Positions 21,386 to 33,871 of a stretch of 64,000 bases of DNA are shown here, piece by piece (position 1 is the stretch's first letter; every line of letters begins with the position of its first letter). This DNA comes from Balamuthia mandrillaris. Lineage: Eukaryota > Discosea > Longamoebia > Balamuthiidae. The notes under the pieces were generated by a model that searched no databases, was not told the origin of the DNA, and saw nothing but the letters and a program-made list of their open reading frames with translations. The stretch lies in NCBI GenBank assembly GCA_031835245.1, contig JAVKOQ010000046.1:62001-126000 (forward strand), given 5' to 3'. Both the position numbers and the translations under genes were made by a program.

Positions 21386-24300
21386 TTAGTCATAGTGAAG
21401 AGGATCGGGGCTGGTATCGACGAGGGCCATCACGCTCTTGTTGATGAGGGCGAGGAAGGCTCGGAGCTCCTGCTTGGAGAAGAGGGAGTAGAACTTGGTG
21501 CTCTCGTCGGCCACTATGTCCGCCAGTCTCGCACTGTTAACACATAAATATTTTTGTTAGTAAATAACTGATTTTGAAAGAAATGGAGATGAGAAATAAA
21601 AGGAGAAGGAGAGATGGAGAGGGAAATAGAGAGAAGGAATAGGAACCTGTCTTGGTACTGTTTCGTCTCGTAAAGAACGTTGTGATAGAGAATGAACAAA
21701 TCGGGAATACAGCGACGTCGAAGTTCTTCCAATTGTCGCTCTGTTTTTTGTTTTGTTTGTAAAATGTCAGCAAGATAGAAAATGAAAGAGAGAATACGAG
21801 GATGAGAGAACCTCTTCTTTCTTCGTGCTGCAGTTCACCTTCAGTCACCTCAACAACTTCATCCAACAACCACCCGTTAGGGAAGAACAGGACCTTGCTC
21901 AACGCTTTGACCACCTGATTGGTGAGCTTCCATACGCTCTCCTCCCATTTGGCGAGAGCTTCCTTGTAGTCCTTCATCCGCCGAGAGAAGAGGATCTGTT
22001 GCGAGGCGTCATCGCTGAGCGGTGGCGCAGGGGCCTGCGGTTGCTTGCGGAAGACGCTGGCCCAGTCCTGGTAGGCTTGTTGGCTACTAAGATAATCGTT
22101 CAATGCCATGTGCTCCTTCACGGCGTTCAATTCTTCTGCTGGTCTCTGTGTTGCATAATTGAAAAAAGATGTTGAACACAAGAAAAAAAAAAGGAAGCTC
22201 CCAGATAAAAGAGCAGGTATGAAAAAAAATGAAGCTTCATAAATAATAATACCTCTCCTTCTGTCCATTGCTGAATGACAGCTACAGAGTCACGAGGCAC
22301 AAAGTCCAACAATCTCCGAGCTGATGTGTGTTTACCTTGCACTATGGGAGAAGCACCAAAGAAAGAAAGCCAGTCAGTGAAGCTGACACATGATAATCAC
22401 CCTAAAATTTTACGTACATAAAAACTTTCGAGCCAAGCTATTGCTCTGGATGAGAGCTTCGGCTCGTTGCTGTGGATCAAACGTCAGCCACTCGATCGCT
22501 CTTATCTTGTTTTCATCCTCCGCAGTTATTTGGTTTGCAGCAGAGGCAGAAGAAATCTCTTCCTTCTCCTCTTCTTCAAGCGAAGAGGTTTGTATGATGT
22601 GCACCACCCGTTTAGTGATTTGATTGGTGTTCAAGCCGGCCGATTCTGCCAAAGCCAGGTATCTCTCCCGTTGAGCTCTGTTCTCGGGGGCGGAGGATAG
22701 ACCAGCCAGGAAGTGCGCGTAGGTCTCCACTTGTTGGTCTACAGAAGGCAATAACGATGTGTAGAGGGCGATGTGGGCAAACTGAAGATAGAAAAAGAAA
22801 CAGGAGGGAGAAAATCAACCAAATAATAACAAGAGAAAACAAGAAACAAAGGAAAGAACAGATACAAAAGTCAATATATACACAATGGAGAAAAACATGC
22901 ACAAGAAAAAAGTGAGAATAAGGTACCTGATCCGTTGAAACAAGATGCTTGATGTAAGTTTGAAGGATGGCTTCAGCATGAGAGCCCTCTTCAATCCTGA
23001 GTGCCTTACTCGTTGGAGTGGCGGGTGTTGCGTCTGTTAGCAACATTCTCTCCTCCTCTCGTTCATCTTGCTCGGCTTGCTCCTTCCATGACAGTTTGGG
23101 AAGGAGCAAATCGCTAAATCCATGAAGGAAATGGAAGAATATCGCCACGTGGGCCGCAAAACGTAACAGTTGCGGAGGACAGGGCCTGTACAAGATTTGT
23201 CACTTCCTACAATAACATAAAGCAACAATAGAAAACAAATAACAAATCGAAAACGAAAAAAACAACCAAGGAAAAGATAGAAGAAAAGAGGATTGCCATT
23301 ATGTCAACAAACCTTCCTTCTTCTGTCCACTGAACCCACTCAGCGAGTTTTTCAAGCAATTCCTCAGGTTTGTCCAATATCACAAGAGTTTGAGTGATGT
23401 GATGAGGATCGTTAACCTGGCGTCTAACCTCAGGGTTATCTGACTTTAGAAGCTTCTCAAAGATTTGCACGTTACTCATGAGGAGGGATTTGGCATAGGC
23501 TGCAACTGGGGGTTTTGCCTCTGAATGTATTGTTGTCCTTTTCAACATGTCGTTTTGTTTCAACTCCTGAAACCAACATAAGAAAGCAGAGAGTAAAAAT
23601 ACGGCTTAAAAGTTACAATTGTCACAGAAGGTTAGTAAAAAAGAGCACGTACAAGATCAATGGAGGCATCGAGCTTGGCTTTGGAGTATACCCAAAGATG
23701 GTCTTCCCAACTGGCACATACAGGTAATACTTGAGGAATGTTGCCGCACAGAATGGCATAAATGGCTTTCTCGTAGGAATTAAGTTCCTCCTAGTAACGG
23801 CAAAAAAATCATCAATTAAAAAAAAACCGTCTCCTTATTCGTTCTTGTGTTTCTTCTTCATTTTCTTCTTGTTGAAGTTTCTTGTTACCTGATTAGAGAG
23901 CTGATAGCAAGCAAGTTTCCACAACGCTCGAAAGGGGTTGCCTTCCAGCAGCACATTACCTCGTTCATCCTCGCTTTCATCTCCTGCTACCAGAGCAGCA
24001 TCATGACATAACTGACCGCCTCCAATAGAAGCCGCTCGCCAAGGCTGTCCACAATCTCGACATAACTGTTGAGCCTCTTCCATTCGTCCTGCTCGTATGA
24101 GCTGCCACAGGGCGATGAACATTCTTTCTTCGGCGTCCTTATCGTCCTCATGGATTGTTTTGTGTTCTCTGGTGGGTGCATCTGGATCCAAGTTTGATAC
24201 CAAACGGTTGTCTTTGTCCCTGTTTCGTTTTGTAGAGGGGAGACGACTATTGCCACCAAACAAAGAAAGATAGGCCGTATCGTCCGTGTTTTCTCCATTT

Positions 24301-26034
24301 GAAGATGAAGGGAGAGTACGTTGTGTATTTTTCCAGGAAGCATCTATGCGGAACAGAGAGCGAGAGCTAGTGCTTGCCATATCTGCCATCGCTTCCAACC
24401 AACTTACCACCAATCGCGTTTCTCGAAGAGAATGACGTTCGTTCAGCAACTTTCCTGCAATCTGTTTCTCGGAGGACAACGCTCCAGGCTCCTCCGACGG
24501 TTTGTCAAATAGCAACTCTTCTTGTTCATCGTTGCCTTCATCCTTGCTCCCTTCGAAGTAGCTGTCCTGCTCCTCTTCTGAAATAGAAGGACGACGAGCA
24601 CGACGATGCTTTCCTAACACACGATCCTCGTAGAGGATACTAAACAGCTTCCAAGTACTCCGTTCTCCTTGCAACAGGGAGAGCATCTGCTGGTAGCGGA
24701 CCTTTTGCAAGGAAGAGGTAGGGAACGTGTACTCCCTTTCTAGCTGCTCCTCCACCTTCTGCATTTGTCGCTGGCAAAGCTGATGGAACTTGTCCAAAAG
24801 GGAGAAGAGCTCTCGCATGCTGCCATGTGCTGTGACATAGTCCTGCCCTTCCTCCGCTGCTTCTTGAGCGAGTCTTCTGATGGGCCATCGCTGCAAAGTG
24901 GAGTCCAATGCATTGGCAAAGTCGTTGTTCTCCTTTGCAACAAAGTCTTGTAGCGTTGCTGTTGTGGTAGTGGCAACTGCAAAGGAGTTGCTTTCGTTTG
25001 CCGTTGTGAAGGAAGAGCGGTGAAAGGAGGGGAGTGGTTGTTGAAGGCGTTCTTTCATGGGAGTAACTGGGGGAACGAAAGTGCTTAGCCGTGGAGCTCC
25101 TACTGTATTTTTCCACAACGGCGAGGACAATGATGGTGTAGGCGAATGAAAACTTTTGTTGCCGATGATCGGGTTAAAGTCTTCTCCTTCGCTCACTGTT
25201 TCGTTCTCTGCTCCTTCGTCTTCTTCTTCCGGTTGATAAGAGAGAGTGGTAGGAGGTCGGAAGAAAGAAGAGGACGCAAAAGAAGGAGAGTATACGTTGG
25301 AGGTGTGTTGAGGAGAATGTTCCTCATTGGTTGCAAGACTCGGATACAGCCGAGTTACCGAGCGTTCTTCTCCGAATCCAGTGTTGAAGCTGTTCTCTGT
25401 TTCCTTTTCTTTTTCTCTCCCCGTTTCTTCTTCTGCTGCTCCTCCTTCTGGATAGAGTGGTCTCTGCAACCCCAAAATCGACGAGAAGGAAGGTGTTGTT
25501 GTTGTTGTTGTTGTTGTCGGTGGAGAGGCTCCTCTTCTTCGTCTCTTCTCACCCGCTGACGAATAATCGCCATAACTGTCTTCCGCATCGCCATCTTCCT
25601 CTCCGCCATGATAAGAGGAAGCAGAGGCAGCAGTGAGCGAAAAGGAGGAAGCAGAGGGAGAACTTGAGGGAAGCACAAGGCCGGGCCGTCGTGGGGTCAG
25701 CTTGGAAGGCCCTCTTCTGCGTGCTGTGGCTACTCCTCTGGCTAACACCGGTCGCACGGAGCGTGGTGCAACAGGACTTGGGGGTGCCCATTGACGAGAA
25801 AACGAAGCGAAGCTAGGAAGAAAGAAGGAGAGCGTGAGTGAAACGCTGATTCTAAATCAAATAAAAAATGAGTAGAGAAAGAAGATGATAACGATTAACG
25901 TACCGATCTGATCCGCCAGTTGTTGTTGCAGGTGAGAAGGACGGAGGGGATGACACTCCCGTCCTTATGGAACCGGTGGAACCGAACCCCAGCGGCGACG
26001 AACGAAAGGCCGCAGCAAATCCATCTCCCTCCAT
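21386..26034 (-). CDS. NUP107: Nucleoporin Nup107/Nup84
   Basis: Structural subunit of the Y-shaped scaffold of the nuclear pore. Ten exons (minus): 25904-26034, 23889-25812, 23653-23790, 23313-23566, 22927-23185, 22418-22781, 22253-22341, 21812-22145, 21647-21740, 21386-21533, giving 1244 residues (human about 925). Signature blocks are LIRAGRMEEAQQLCRDCGQPWRA, NPFRALWKLACYQLS, FAHIALYTSLLP, IRAIEWLTFDPQQRAEAL and, at the end, FILYHNVLYETKQYQ then FSKQELRAFLALINKS. The extra length is an N-terminal Ser/Thr/Glu-rich region (about residues 1-270) that probably is disordered. It shares a divergent promoter holding six GTCGAC palindromes with the F-BAR gene. Confidence 0.93.
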
Positions 26035-26353
26035 GATCTGCTTTTCTTCCTTCGCTTTCGTTTTTTCCTTCTCACGTCGACACAGCCTGCTAACTCGTTT
26101 TTTTGTCGACACATTAACTTACCACGTCGACTCGAATATTTAAACTGGAAGTTTTCGCGTCGACACAACCTTCTAATTCTTATCTTCGTACCAGTTCCTA
26201 CGTCGACACGAATATCAAATTTCTGATTTTGTCGACGCATTATTAATTAATATCATTACATGGCTACGTGGGTAACGCAGCCGCGCAACATTTATTTGAA
26301 GAAGCAAAAAAAAAAAAAACAAAAAAAGAGTAGCAAAGAAAAGAGGGAGGGAG
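26035..26353. promoter_or_regulatory. Bidirectional promoter with six GTCGAC palindromes
   Basis: Divergent region between NUP107 and the F-BAR gene. GTCGAC occurs at 26076, 26105, 26126, 26159, 26202 and 26231. Flanks are partly conserved: four read GTCGACA or its complement, several preceded by AC or TT. The spacing is 21-43 bases. This is the densest cluster of the motif in the window. An A-rich run (26305-26335) lies just before the F-BAR start. Confidence 0.6.
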
Positions 26354-29300
26354 ATGTCTTATGAGCACGACTTGTGGGTGAGTAACCAAGCAAGAAGGAC
26401 CCCTTCCGGACCGCCGCTTGTTGTTTTTGTGTTAACTAGAGTTATGTTTTGTGCAAAATAAAATAAAAAATAGGAAGGGTTGGATCTGGTGGAAAAGCGG
26501 TACAATGACGGCAAAAACACCGCCAATGAGGTCATCGGCTTCTTCCTGGAGTGTGCTGCCATAGAGGAGCACTACGTGAAGAGCTACCAGAAGCTTCTGG
26601 CCAAGCCTTCCACTGTGGAAGAGGGAGGGTTTGTTTCTCTACTCTACTCTACTCTACTCTACTCTACTCTACTCTACTCTACTCTACTCTACTCTACTCT
26701 ACTCTACTCTACTCTACTCCCTACTCTACTCTATCTCTACTCTACTCTACTCCTCCTACTACTCCTACTCTACTCTACTCTACTCTACTCTACTCTACTC
26801 TACTCTACTCTACTCTACTCTACTCTACTCTACTCTACTCTACTCTCTCTTCTTTTTGCTTAAAAAATGTCTGGCGAAAGTGCACACACATCATTTGTAT
26901 GAGTTTGTGTGTGGTGCTTGAGATTGATGAACATACGGACAAAAAGAAAAACGAACAACAAATGCTTCCAAGTGAAACCTACTCAATGGTTCAGTTGACA
27001 ATGACTGTTGTTACATCCTTTTTCTTCCTTTTCATTTTTTTTTTGTTGTTTTTTTTTTGTTTTTATGCCGCACATTTTCTGTCTTCTTGTTGTTGTTGTT
27101 CTTCTTCTTGTTCGTTCTTCAAGTTTTTCTAGTTCTTCATCTTTGGCTTCTGCTGCTTTTTCTCATCTTCTTCTCCATTCCGCACGAAGAACATTGGGCT
27201 CTTCATGGTATTCTCTACGAACGTTGATAAAGAGCAACATGGCGGCGAACCAGCAGGTAGCGGCTGCGTGGCAGCTGGCCGCCACCGTTGCTAAACAGAC
27301 CAAAAAAGAACAGAAGAGAAAAGCGAGTAAGGTAACTGAGCAAGCATCCTGTCATTTCTTTAGTCTGTTTTGCGCTTCTTTTCTTTTCTTTTCTTTTCTT
27401 TTCTTTTCTTTTCTTTTCTTTTCTTTTCTTTTCTTTTCTTTTCTTTTCTTTTCTTTTCTTTTCTTTTCTTTTCTTTTCTTTTCTTTTCTTTTCTTTTCTT
27501 TTCTTTTCTTTTCTTTTCTTTTCTTTTCTTTTCTTTTCTTTTCTTTTCTTTTCTTTTCTTTTACAACTCTAACTCCATCGAGTGAATAGCTGTTTTCGGA
27601 AGCTCAAAAGCTCAAGAAAGAGCAGGTTAAAGGCAGAGCAGAAGTTGCAAAGGCACCACTTTCTTCTACTGGCTTGTTTTGTTTCCTCTCATCCTTGCAA
27701 TTGCTAACCTTGTTCAATCCAGTTAAAAAGCAAACAACATAAGGCTGCCAAAGAGGCTGAGCAATCTTTGAGCCAATACGAGAAAGCTCAAAAGGATAAC
27801 AGCCTTTCTACTGTAAAACTTGTCAAGGCAAGAGAAGAACATTTCCTCTCCTAATTCTAAGAACTTTCGTTTTAACTCTTTCCTATCCAGTTAAATAATG
27901 CACAAAAGCTTGCTCAGCAAGAAAACGTAGCGGCGGATAAGCTTTATAAAAGGTTGGTTAAAACCAAGGCCATCGATGGATTCATTCTGATTGCGTTGTT
28001 ATGTTTAGTTCTTTGGAAGAGTATAACAGCTTCTACTCTTCCAAGTACCAAGTGAACATGAAACAGATATTACATGTACATTCTTTGCTTTTCGTTGTTA
28101 TTGTTGCATGCTAATATGGTTACAACAATTTGAACAGGAATTCCAAGCATTGGACGAAGAAAGAATAGAAAGCTTGAAAGAAGTTCTGGAAAATTATATC
28201 GAAAGCCAAAGTGTGATGCTTGTTTCCATGCAACAACACTTGGCAGAACTCAAACAACACATGTATAAAATCAACACGAACATTGATGTTTCTAGTTGGT
28301 GAGTTATGCTTCACCTCTTCTCCTCGGTCTGTTCTTTGTACTTTGTCTGATTTGTTGTTTTTAGGATTACTGCGAACCGAACAGGACTTCAACCCGATCC
28401 CCCCGTTCCTTATGAACCATACGGCGCTGAAGTGCGTATTGTTTTTGTTGTTTCTTTCTCGTTCCGTCATCCTTCCTTCATGGCTCTCTAAATAATCCGC
28501 TCACAAGCCAAGCACTGCTGAGTCGTCAAATTCTCATGGTGTTACGCGTCTCCCACTTGCTAGCTTACAAGCGAGCTCCGAGGCCGTTCCGTTTTCTCCG
28601 CGAGAACTTCGAAGTACACAGTATCTCCCCCCAGTTTCAGCGTGAGTATCATTTCTCGGCTTCCTCTCTGTTATCAAGTTCTGTTTCCTTTTCGCTCTTT
28701 CACCAACTAACTTGCTGCCAATTGAACAGTGAAGGCACCATCCAAGCTAAAGTGGTAGCCCTGTTTGAGCACCACGCTGAAGATCCCGGAGAGTTAAGCT
28801 TCAAAGAAGGGGACGTCATCAACGTCCTGGAAGCCATAGAGGGAGAAGGGTGGTGGAAAGGAGAGCTCGACGGCCGACTTGGCATATTTCCATCCAATTA
28901 TTGCGAGTACCTTTTGGAAGACAGCGCTCTCGGTGTCGTTGTTGGGGACACCTCGAACGAGCAGATTGCCAGCAGCAGCGTTGATCCTGCTTATTGGCAA
29001 TCGTTGCTTGAGAAAGAGAAGAACGAGGGTGTTGTTTACGTTGTGGTAAGTTGTTTTCTTGTCCTTCTTCTTGTTCTTCTTCTCCTTCTTCTTCTTGTTC
29101 TTCTTCTTCTTCTTCTTCTAGTTCTTCTTCTGTTCACTTCGTCTCGTTTTGTTGCTGATGTTAATGTCCGTACGTTACATAAGGCATTCCATGAATTCAC
29201 CGCCGAAAATGAAGATGAACTCAGCATCAGCGGTAACCTTTCATCTTTCCTTTCGTTTTACTTTTTCTTTTCCTCATATGCACTTTCCTTCTTCTCGTTA

Positions 29301-29459
29301 TTACACCATTTTTCAGCGGGGCAAGTCATCAAGTTGCAGTCAGAGCTGGAGGACTGGTATATCGGTCAAAACGAAGAGACAGGCCTTTCTGGTTTATTCC
29401 CGGCTAACTATGTTCAAAAGCTTTCAACTTACGTTGCTTCCCTCCAACAACAAAGTTGA
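26354..29459 (+). CDS. F-BAR protein with two SH3 domains (FCHSD/Bzz1-like)
   Basis: Predicted membrane-curving adaptor linking endocytic membranes to actin regulators. Thirteen exons: 26354-26377, 26474-26628, 27190-27331, 27590-27625, 27723-27812, 27891-27952, 28009-28075, 28138-28298, 28365-28431, 28508-28641, 28730-29045, 29184-29232, 29317-29459; 481 residues. F-BAR at 1-260 (LVEKRYNDGKNTANEVIGFF, IEEHYVKSYQKLL, SWYSLRTLIKSNMAA), a Pro/Ser linker, SH3-1 (VVALFEHHAEDPGELSFKEG, WWKGELDGRLGIFPSNY) and SH3-2 (FTAENEDELSISAGQVIKL, GLFPANYVQKL) at the extreme C-terminus. The exon ending 27812 could instead end at 27827 if a GC-AG intron is used (adds five residues). The start of exon 29184 is the least certain junction. 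Two introns hold the TCTAC and TTTTC arrays. The order matches FCHSD/nervous wreck and yeast Bzz1. Confidence 0.87.
26635..26845. repeat. (TCTAC)n pentanucleotide array in F-BAR intron 2
   Basis: About 40 copies of CTCTA/TCTAC with a few interruptions at 26718-26765. It begins seven bases after the 5' splice site and occupies most of the proximal intron. It creates long artificial Tyr/Ser/Leu frames on the plus strand. Confidence 0.97.
27375..27562. repeat. (TTTTC)n pentanucleotide array in F-BAR intron 3
   Basis: About 37 essentially perfect TTTTC copies between a 5' splice site at 27332 and an acceptor at 27589. Its perfection suggests recent expansion and probable length polymorphism. Confidence 0.97.
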
Positions 29460-29487
29460 ATTGCTTCTTTCACTTCTTTTCGCCTTT

Positions 29488-29523
<36 letters not shown>

Positions 29524-29892
29524 CCCTCTCTCTCGCTCTCCCCCCTCTTCTTCTCTCCTCACAGGTTGCTGTGACATTTTGTTATATTGCTTCCTGTCGA
29601 GGCTTACCTCGTGGGACTGAACCCGTCAGAATTTCGTCTAATAGGTAATGCTGGCGGAGCACCTTACAGAGGGTATCATGTTGTGGACAATTTTTGGTGG
29701 CTGTGTATCTCTTCTATTTCTCTTTCTAGGTTCGCCATAAGGATACGCCCGTTCATCAAAGAACCAATGCTCCCCAAAAAACGGTCACCTGGTGCGTTGT
29801 TGAGGTGCGAAAAATAACAACAACCCGAGACAAAGAAACAGGAAAAGACGCAGGAGACAACAGAGCAAAAATAATATAATAATACGATCAGC
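29460..29892. other. F-BAR / RhoGAP intergenic region
   Basis: A CT microsatellite (29491-29520) is followed by a short frame (29587 onward) reading VEAYLVGLNPSEFRLIGNAG, faintly like the LG-L-P-GDA-VIRNAGG block of beta-carbonic anhydrases. A GT site at 29682 and an AG at 29730 could splice it, but no complete gene is visible. It may be 5' UTR of the RhoGAP gene with a decayed gene fragment. Confidence 0.3.
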
Positions 29893-32800
29893 ATGAGCTC
29901 CACTGAGCCTGCGGCAAGGCCTTTGAGCTTACGGGTATCTGGTTCCTTAACTCTTGCTCAACAACAAAAGTCGACGGCGACAACAACTGTTAACGCCCCT
30001 CCGGCCTCTCCTCCTCGTTCTCCAACATCTACATCGCCATCCTTTAGCCCTCCAACTTCTCCGGGCTCCTCTACCAGCCTCAAAGTGAAGGTCTTGGCGG
30101 ATTATGAAGCGCAGGACAAGAACGAGATGAGCCTGAAGAAAGGGGAGACCCTCTCCGTTTGGGAGATCGACTCGGAGAAGGGGAGGGGTCTCGGCAGGTC
30201 GAAAGATGGACAGAGGTCGGGGTGGTTCCCGATGGAAATGGTGCAAGAGAAGAAAAAAGGAGGGGTAGCCTCTCGTTCGAGACAGGATAAAGTCACGAAG
30301 CTCAATACTAAGAGCCGATTGACTTCCTTCCTACGAGTCCGGCCGACCAAAGAGGACTTGGAAAGAACAAACATTCTTCACGGTACGTCTTTCACCGTAT
30401 TCCACCGTCTTTGGTCCTTTGCTAACTACTATAACAGAAGATGATAGTAAAAAGCATTCCGAAATGAGAAATGCTGCTGCCGAGCTCCTTGAAAAGAGTT
30501 TGGCCAATCGCCAGGCCGTTGTTGATGATATCTCTCACAACCTGGAAAATCGGTCCGTCTCTCCCAGGAGCAGAGCCCACTCAGCAGAGGAACCGACAAC
30601 AACCAGCTCAACTGCTGCCACACTACAGCAGGATGCTGAAGAGAAGCGCGAGACTACAACAACAACACCGACATCTGCACAAACAGCTGCTTCAACTACA
30701 AGTTACAACGCTGCGCTTTCCAATTCAGGCGGTTCAATTGACTTGAGAGAAAGCAGGGACAAGATAAAGAGCCAGAAACAAGAAGATCTTTCTCTTCTGA
30801 TGCGTTCTCGTTCCACAACCCAAAAAAAGCTGGCTAAAGGTTTATTTCTTAGTAAGCACTAATAGGATCCTATCTAACAGGGCATCTTTTTTGCTGTTTT
30901 TTTTATCAGGGCAACATCTTCCAGAGTTTGGAGTACCGCTTGAAGAGCTGTGTAAAAGATATTCGGCTGTTCGTGGCCTTCCTTTTGTTGTATTCTTATG
31001 TGTAAACCGCCTCATTGACACTGCTTTGGACGTGGAGGGTATCTTTCGAATCTCGGTGAAGTTCAGCGAAGTCACTATGCTCAAAGTTTCGCTGGAACAA
31101 GGTTTTTCTCGTTTGCTTCTTGTTTTGCATCTGTTGCTTCCTTTTCTGCTTCGTCTTGTTCTTCTTCTTCTTCCGCCCTTGCTGCTTCTATTATTTGTTA
31201 ACTCTTATTTACCCTTACCAGGAATGACGTCCCTGGACTCAGTGACCAATCCCCATGCGGTGGCAGCAGTAATGAAGCAGTTCTTTCGAGAGTTGCCAGA
31301 GCCGCTCCTCACTTTCGACTTATTCAACGAATGGATGGCTGCTGGCGATGAACAAGACTCTGAGAAGAGAATGACTCTGTTAAGGGATCTCACGAAGAGA
31401 CTACCCACTCCCAACTACGAGACACTCTTTTATCTAGTCACATTTCTTAAGCTGGTGGCTGCCCATGAGGACAAAAATATGATGTCAGAACTGAACCTGA
31501 GTGTCATCTTTGCGCCTACGCTTATCCGTCGCAAAGTGGAGACAACTGTACGTCTTTCTCAGCAATATTAGCGCTGTTTCTGATTTAATACTTTCATCCT
31601 TTCACAGGATGACTTTATGAAGTATGCCACTCAACAGTCTATAGTGCAGACTTTGTTGGAGGAATATGACTTCATCTTTGAGTCAAAGTTGGAGGAACTA
31701 AAGAACAACACGTACTCCTATGCTGAAACGTCATCGCTCACCGAGTCAGGAGAGTTTTCTTTGACAGAGAGCACCGAATCGCTTCCTTCAGTGATATTGA
31801 AGAAAGAAGAAGTTCCAGTTTCAGGGACAGCAATAGCAGTTGGGGGAAAGGAATCAGGAGAAGCGAAATCGAATGGTGAAGCAGAGGAGGAAACGGATCC
31901 TGCTAAGCGGTACATGAAAGTATTGCTGCCAACGCCGGAAGACAAGGCTCACCTGGCAATGCTGGCCATAAGCAAGAATGACCCGCTCGACTATGGACCA
32001 GAAGGCGCGCTCTCACGGAAGCAAGCTAAGAAGTTTGCTCGCACGCAGAAGAAGGCAGAAAAGGCTAAAAAGAAGCAGGAAAAAGCTCAAGAGAAAGAGA
32101 AGGAGAAGAAAGAGAAAGAGAAGGAGAAGGAGAACGAAAAGCAGGAACGAGAAAAGGAAAGAGAAAGAGAAAAGGACAAGGAGAGAGAGAAAGAAAAAGA
32201 AGGCAGAGTGACCGGACGAAGGAAGCCTCGCATGAAAAGTGCAACCCTCCGCTTCTCCAGGTTCATCTCTGGAGATGACTCACACTCACCCAAAGAGGTT
32301 ACTCCTTTCGAGGCGGAGGACTTGGATCAACAGAAACGGGTTCGTGTCGCCTTTCCTACTGCCAACGACAGCAACTCTCCTTCCTCCTCTTTAATTGCGA
32401 CAAGCGACGCTCCTGCCAGCTCTCTCAGCAAGAACCAGGAAGAGAGAAGGCTACGATGGGGCACTTCCTCCGACATTCACGCCTTTCCTCGGCGGCCCAG
32501 TGCAGGGGACTCAGAGACCAGTAATAGTAGTTCCGTTACTCAAGCCCGAAGAGATATGATGGACAGCCGAAAGGTAGCAGCAAGGCTAAACGAGCTGCAG
32601 GCCGAGGTAGAGAAGCTAAAGGAGGCCAGGAAGACAGATCAGCAGATCATCAAGAACCTGCGCACTCAAAACAAGTTGTTGTTGGATGAGAACATTGCTC
32701 TGGTGGCTAAGCTCAGCGCCTTGGGTGAAGAGAGCGCCTACTCAGGCATCATCTCGGCTTCTTCCGCTTCATCTTCTCCTATCAAACAGCCCATTGCCGA

Positions 32801-33683
32801 AGGGCAAACGAGAAGAAACAGCTCCGGTCAGGACCAGCCGGTCTCAACAACACCGACAACGGAGAACAGCAATACTCCCAGTGGATCTCCTTCCAGAGCG
32901 AAGAAGAAGAAAACGATGACAGCGCGCGAGGCCAGCCAGAAAGAACTGGAATGGTTGGAAAACGCTGCCAACAACGAAGACCTCGCCATGAAGAAGAAAA
33001 AATACAAGACGTCCATGAAAGAGAAGCAAAGGCTCTCTGTGGATGTGGCTCTGTTGGCCCGAGTGATGGAGGAGCAACAACAACAACTGTTGCGGGAGGA
33101 AGCTCAGGCTCGGGATGTTGGCAAAGAGGTTTCAGCGGACATCGCATACATCCGGCCGTTGAACAGCAGCCGTACTTCTGCCGAGGATGAGCACGAGAGA
33201 AAGATGCAAGAGATAAGAGGAGGCTCCATGGCCATTGGCTCTCCCAATTCGGCTGCCTATCGAGCTCACGCCATCATCGGTGACTCACAGCATGCTCTCA
33301 GCGTCAAGCGCCTGACCCAAACCTCCAACGACCGCATCTTGAAGAAGAAAGCAGCCAAGGCTATCGAAAGAAGGAAGAGCAGAGATGAGAGCATGAACAA
33401 GAAGGAGGAGATAAAAGACAGCAATGTGGTTGCTGCCAATGCCGACGCGACACCGGTCAACAACTCCAACAAAGAAGCAACGGATAAGAAACAACCGCAA
33501 CAGCTGCAGAAGAAGGCGACGGCATCATCCTTGGCCAAGGAGAAAGAGGAAAAGGCGGAGAGCGCGAGCACAATCATTGCGCCAACCGCTTCCTCCGCTG
33601 TTAAAGGGTCCATCATATCTTCCTCTCCATCCAAGATCAAAAAGAAGAAGAAAAAGAAGAAGAAGAAAACAACACAAACGTAG
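29893..33683 (+). CDS. SH3-RhoGAP protein with long basic tail
   Basis: Predicted inactivator of Rho/Rac/Cdc42-type GTPases, 1161 residues from exons 29893-30382, 30438-30839, 30910-31101, 31222-31547 and 31608-33683. An SH3 domain lies at about 58-115 (VKVLADYEAQDKNEMSLKKG ... SGWFPMEMV). The RhoGAP domain spans roughly 300-500: VPLEELCKRYS, the arginine finger in DVEGIFRIS (near 31045), NPHAVAAVMKQFFRELPEPLL and LNLSVIFAPTLIRR are all intact. The rest is a Lys/Glu-rich helix, Ser-rich segments, a short coiled coil (LNELQAEVEKLKEARK) and a terminal polylysine run. It follows the F-BAR/SH3 gene on the same strand, a pairing that fits a shared role at curved or actin-rich membrane. Confidence 0.9.
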
Positions 33684-33871
33684 GACGAAAACAAACAAAC
33701 AAACAAATAAGCGCAAGGATGGAACGCCTTTCTGTGTTTTTTTTTCCACCCGTTGCATGCCAGCCAACCACCAAAGCTTGCACATGTATGATCATTCAGA
33801 GGAACCGCGCGCGAGAGAGAGAACTCTATTTTTTTTTTTAAACAAATAAACCCAACAAAGGACCTGCTGCG

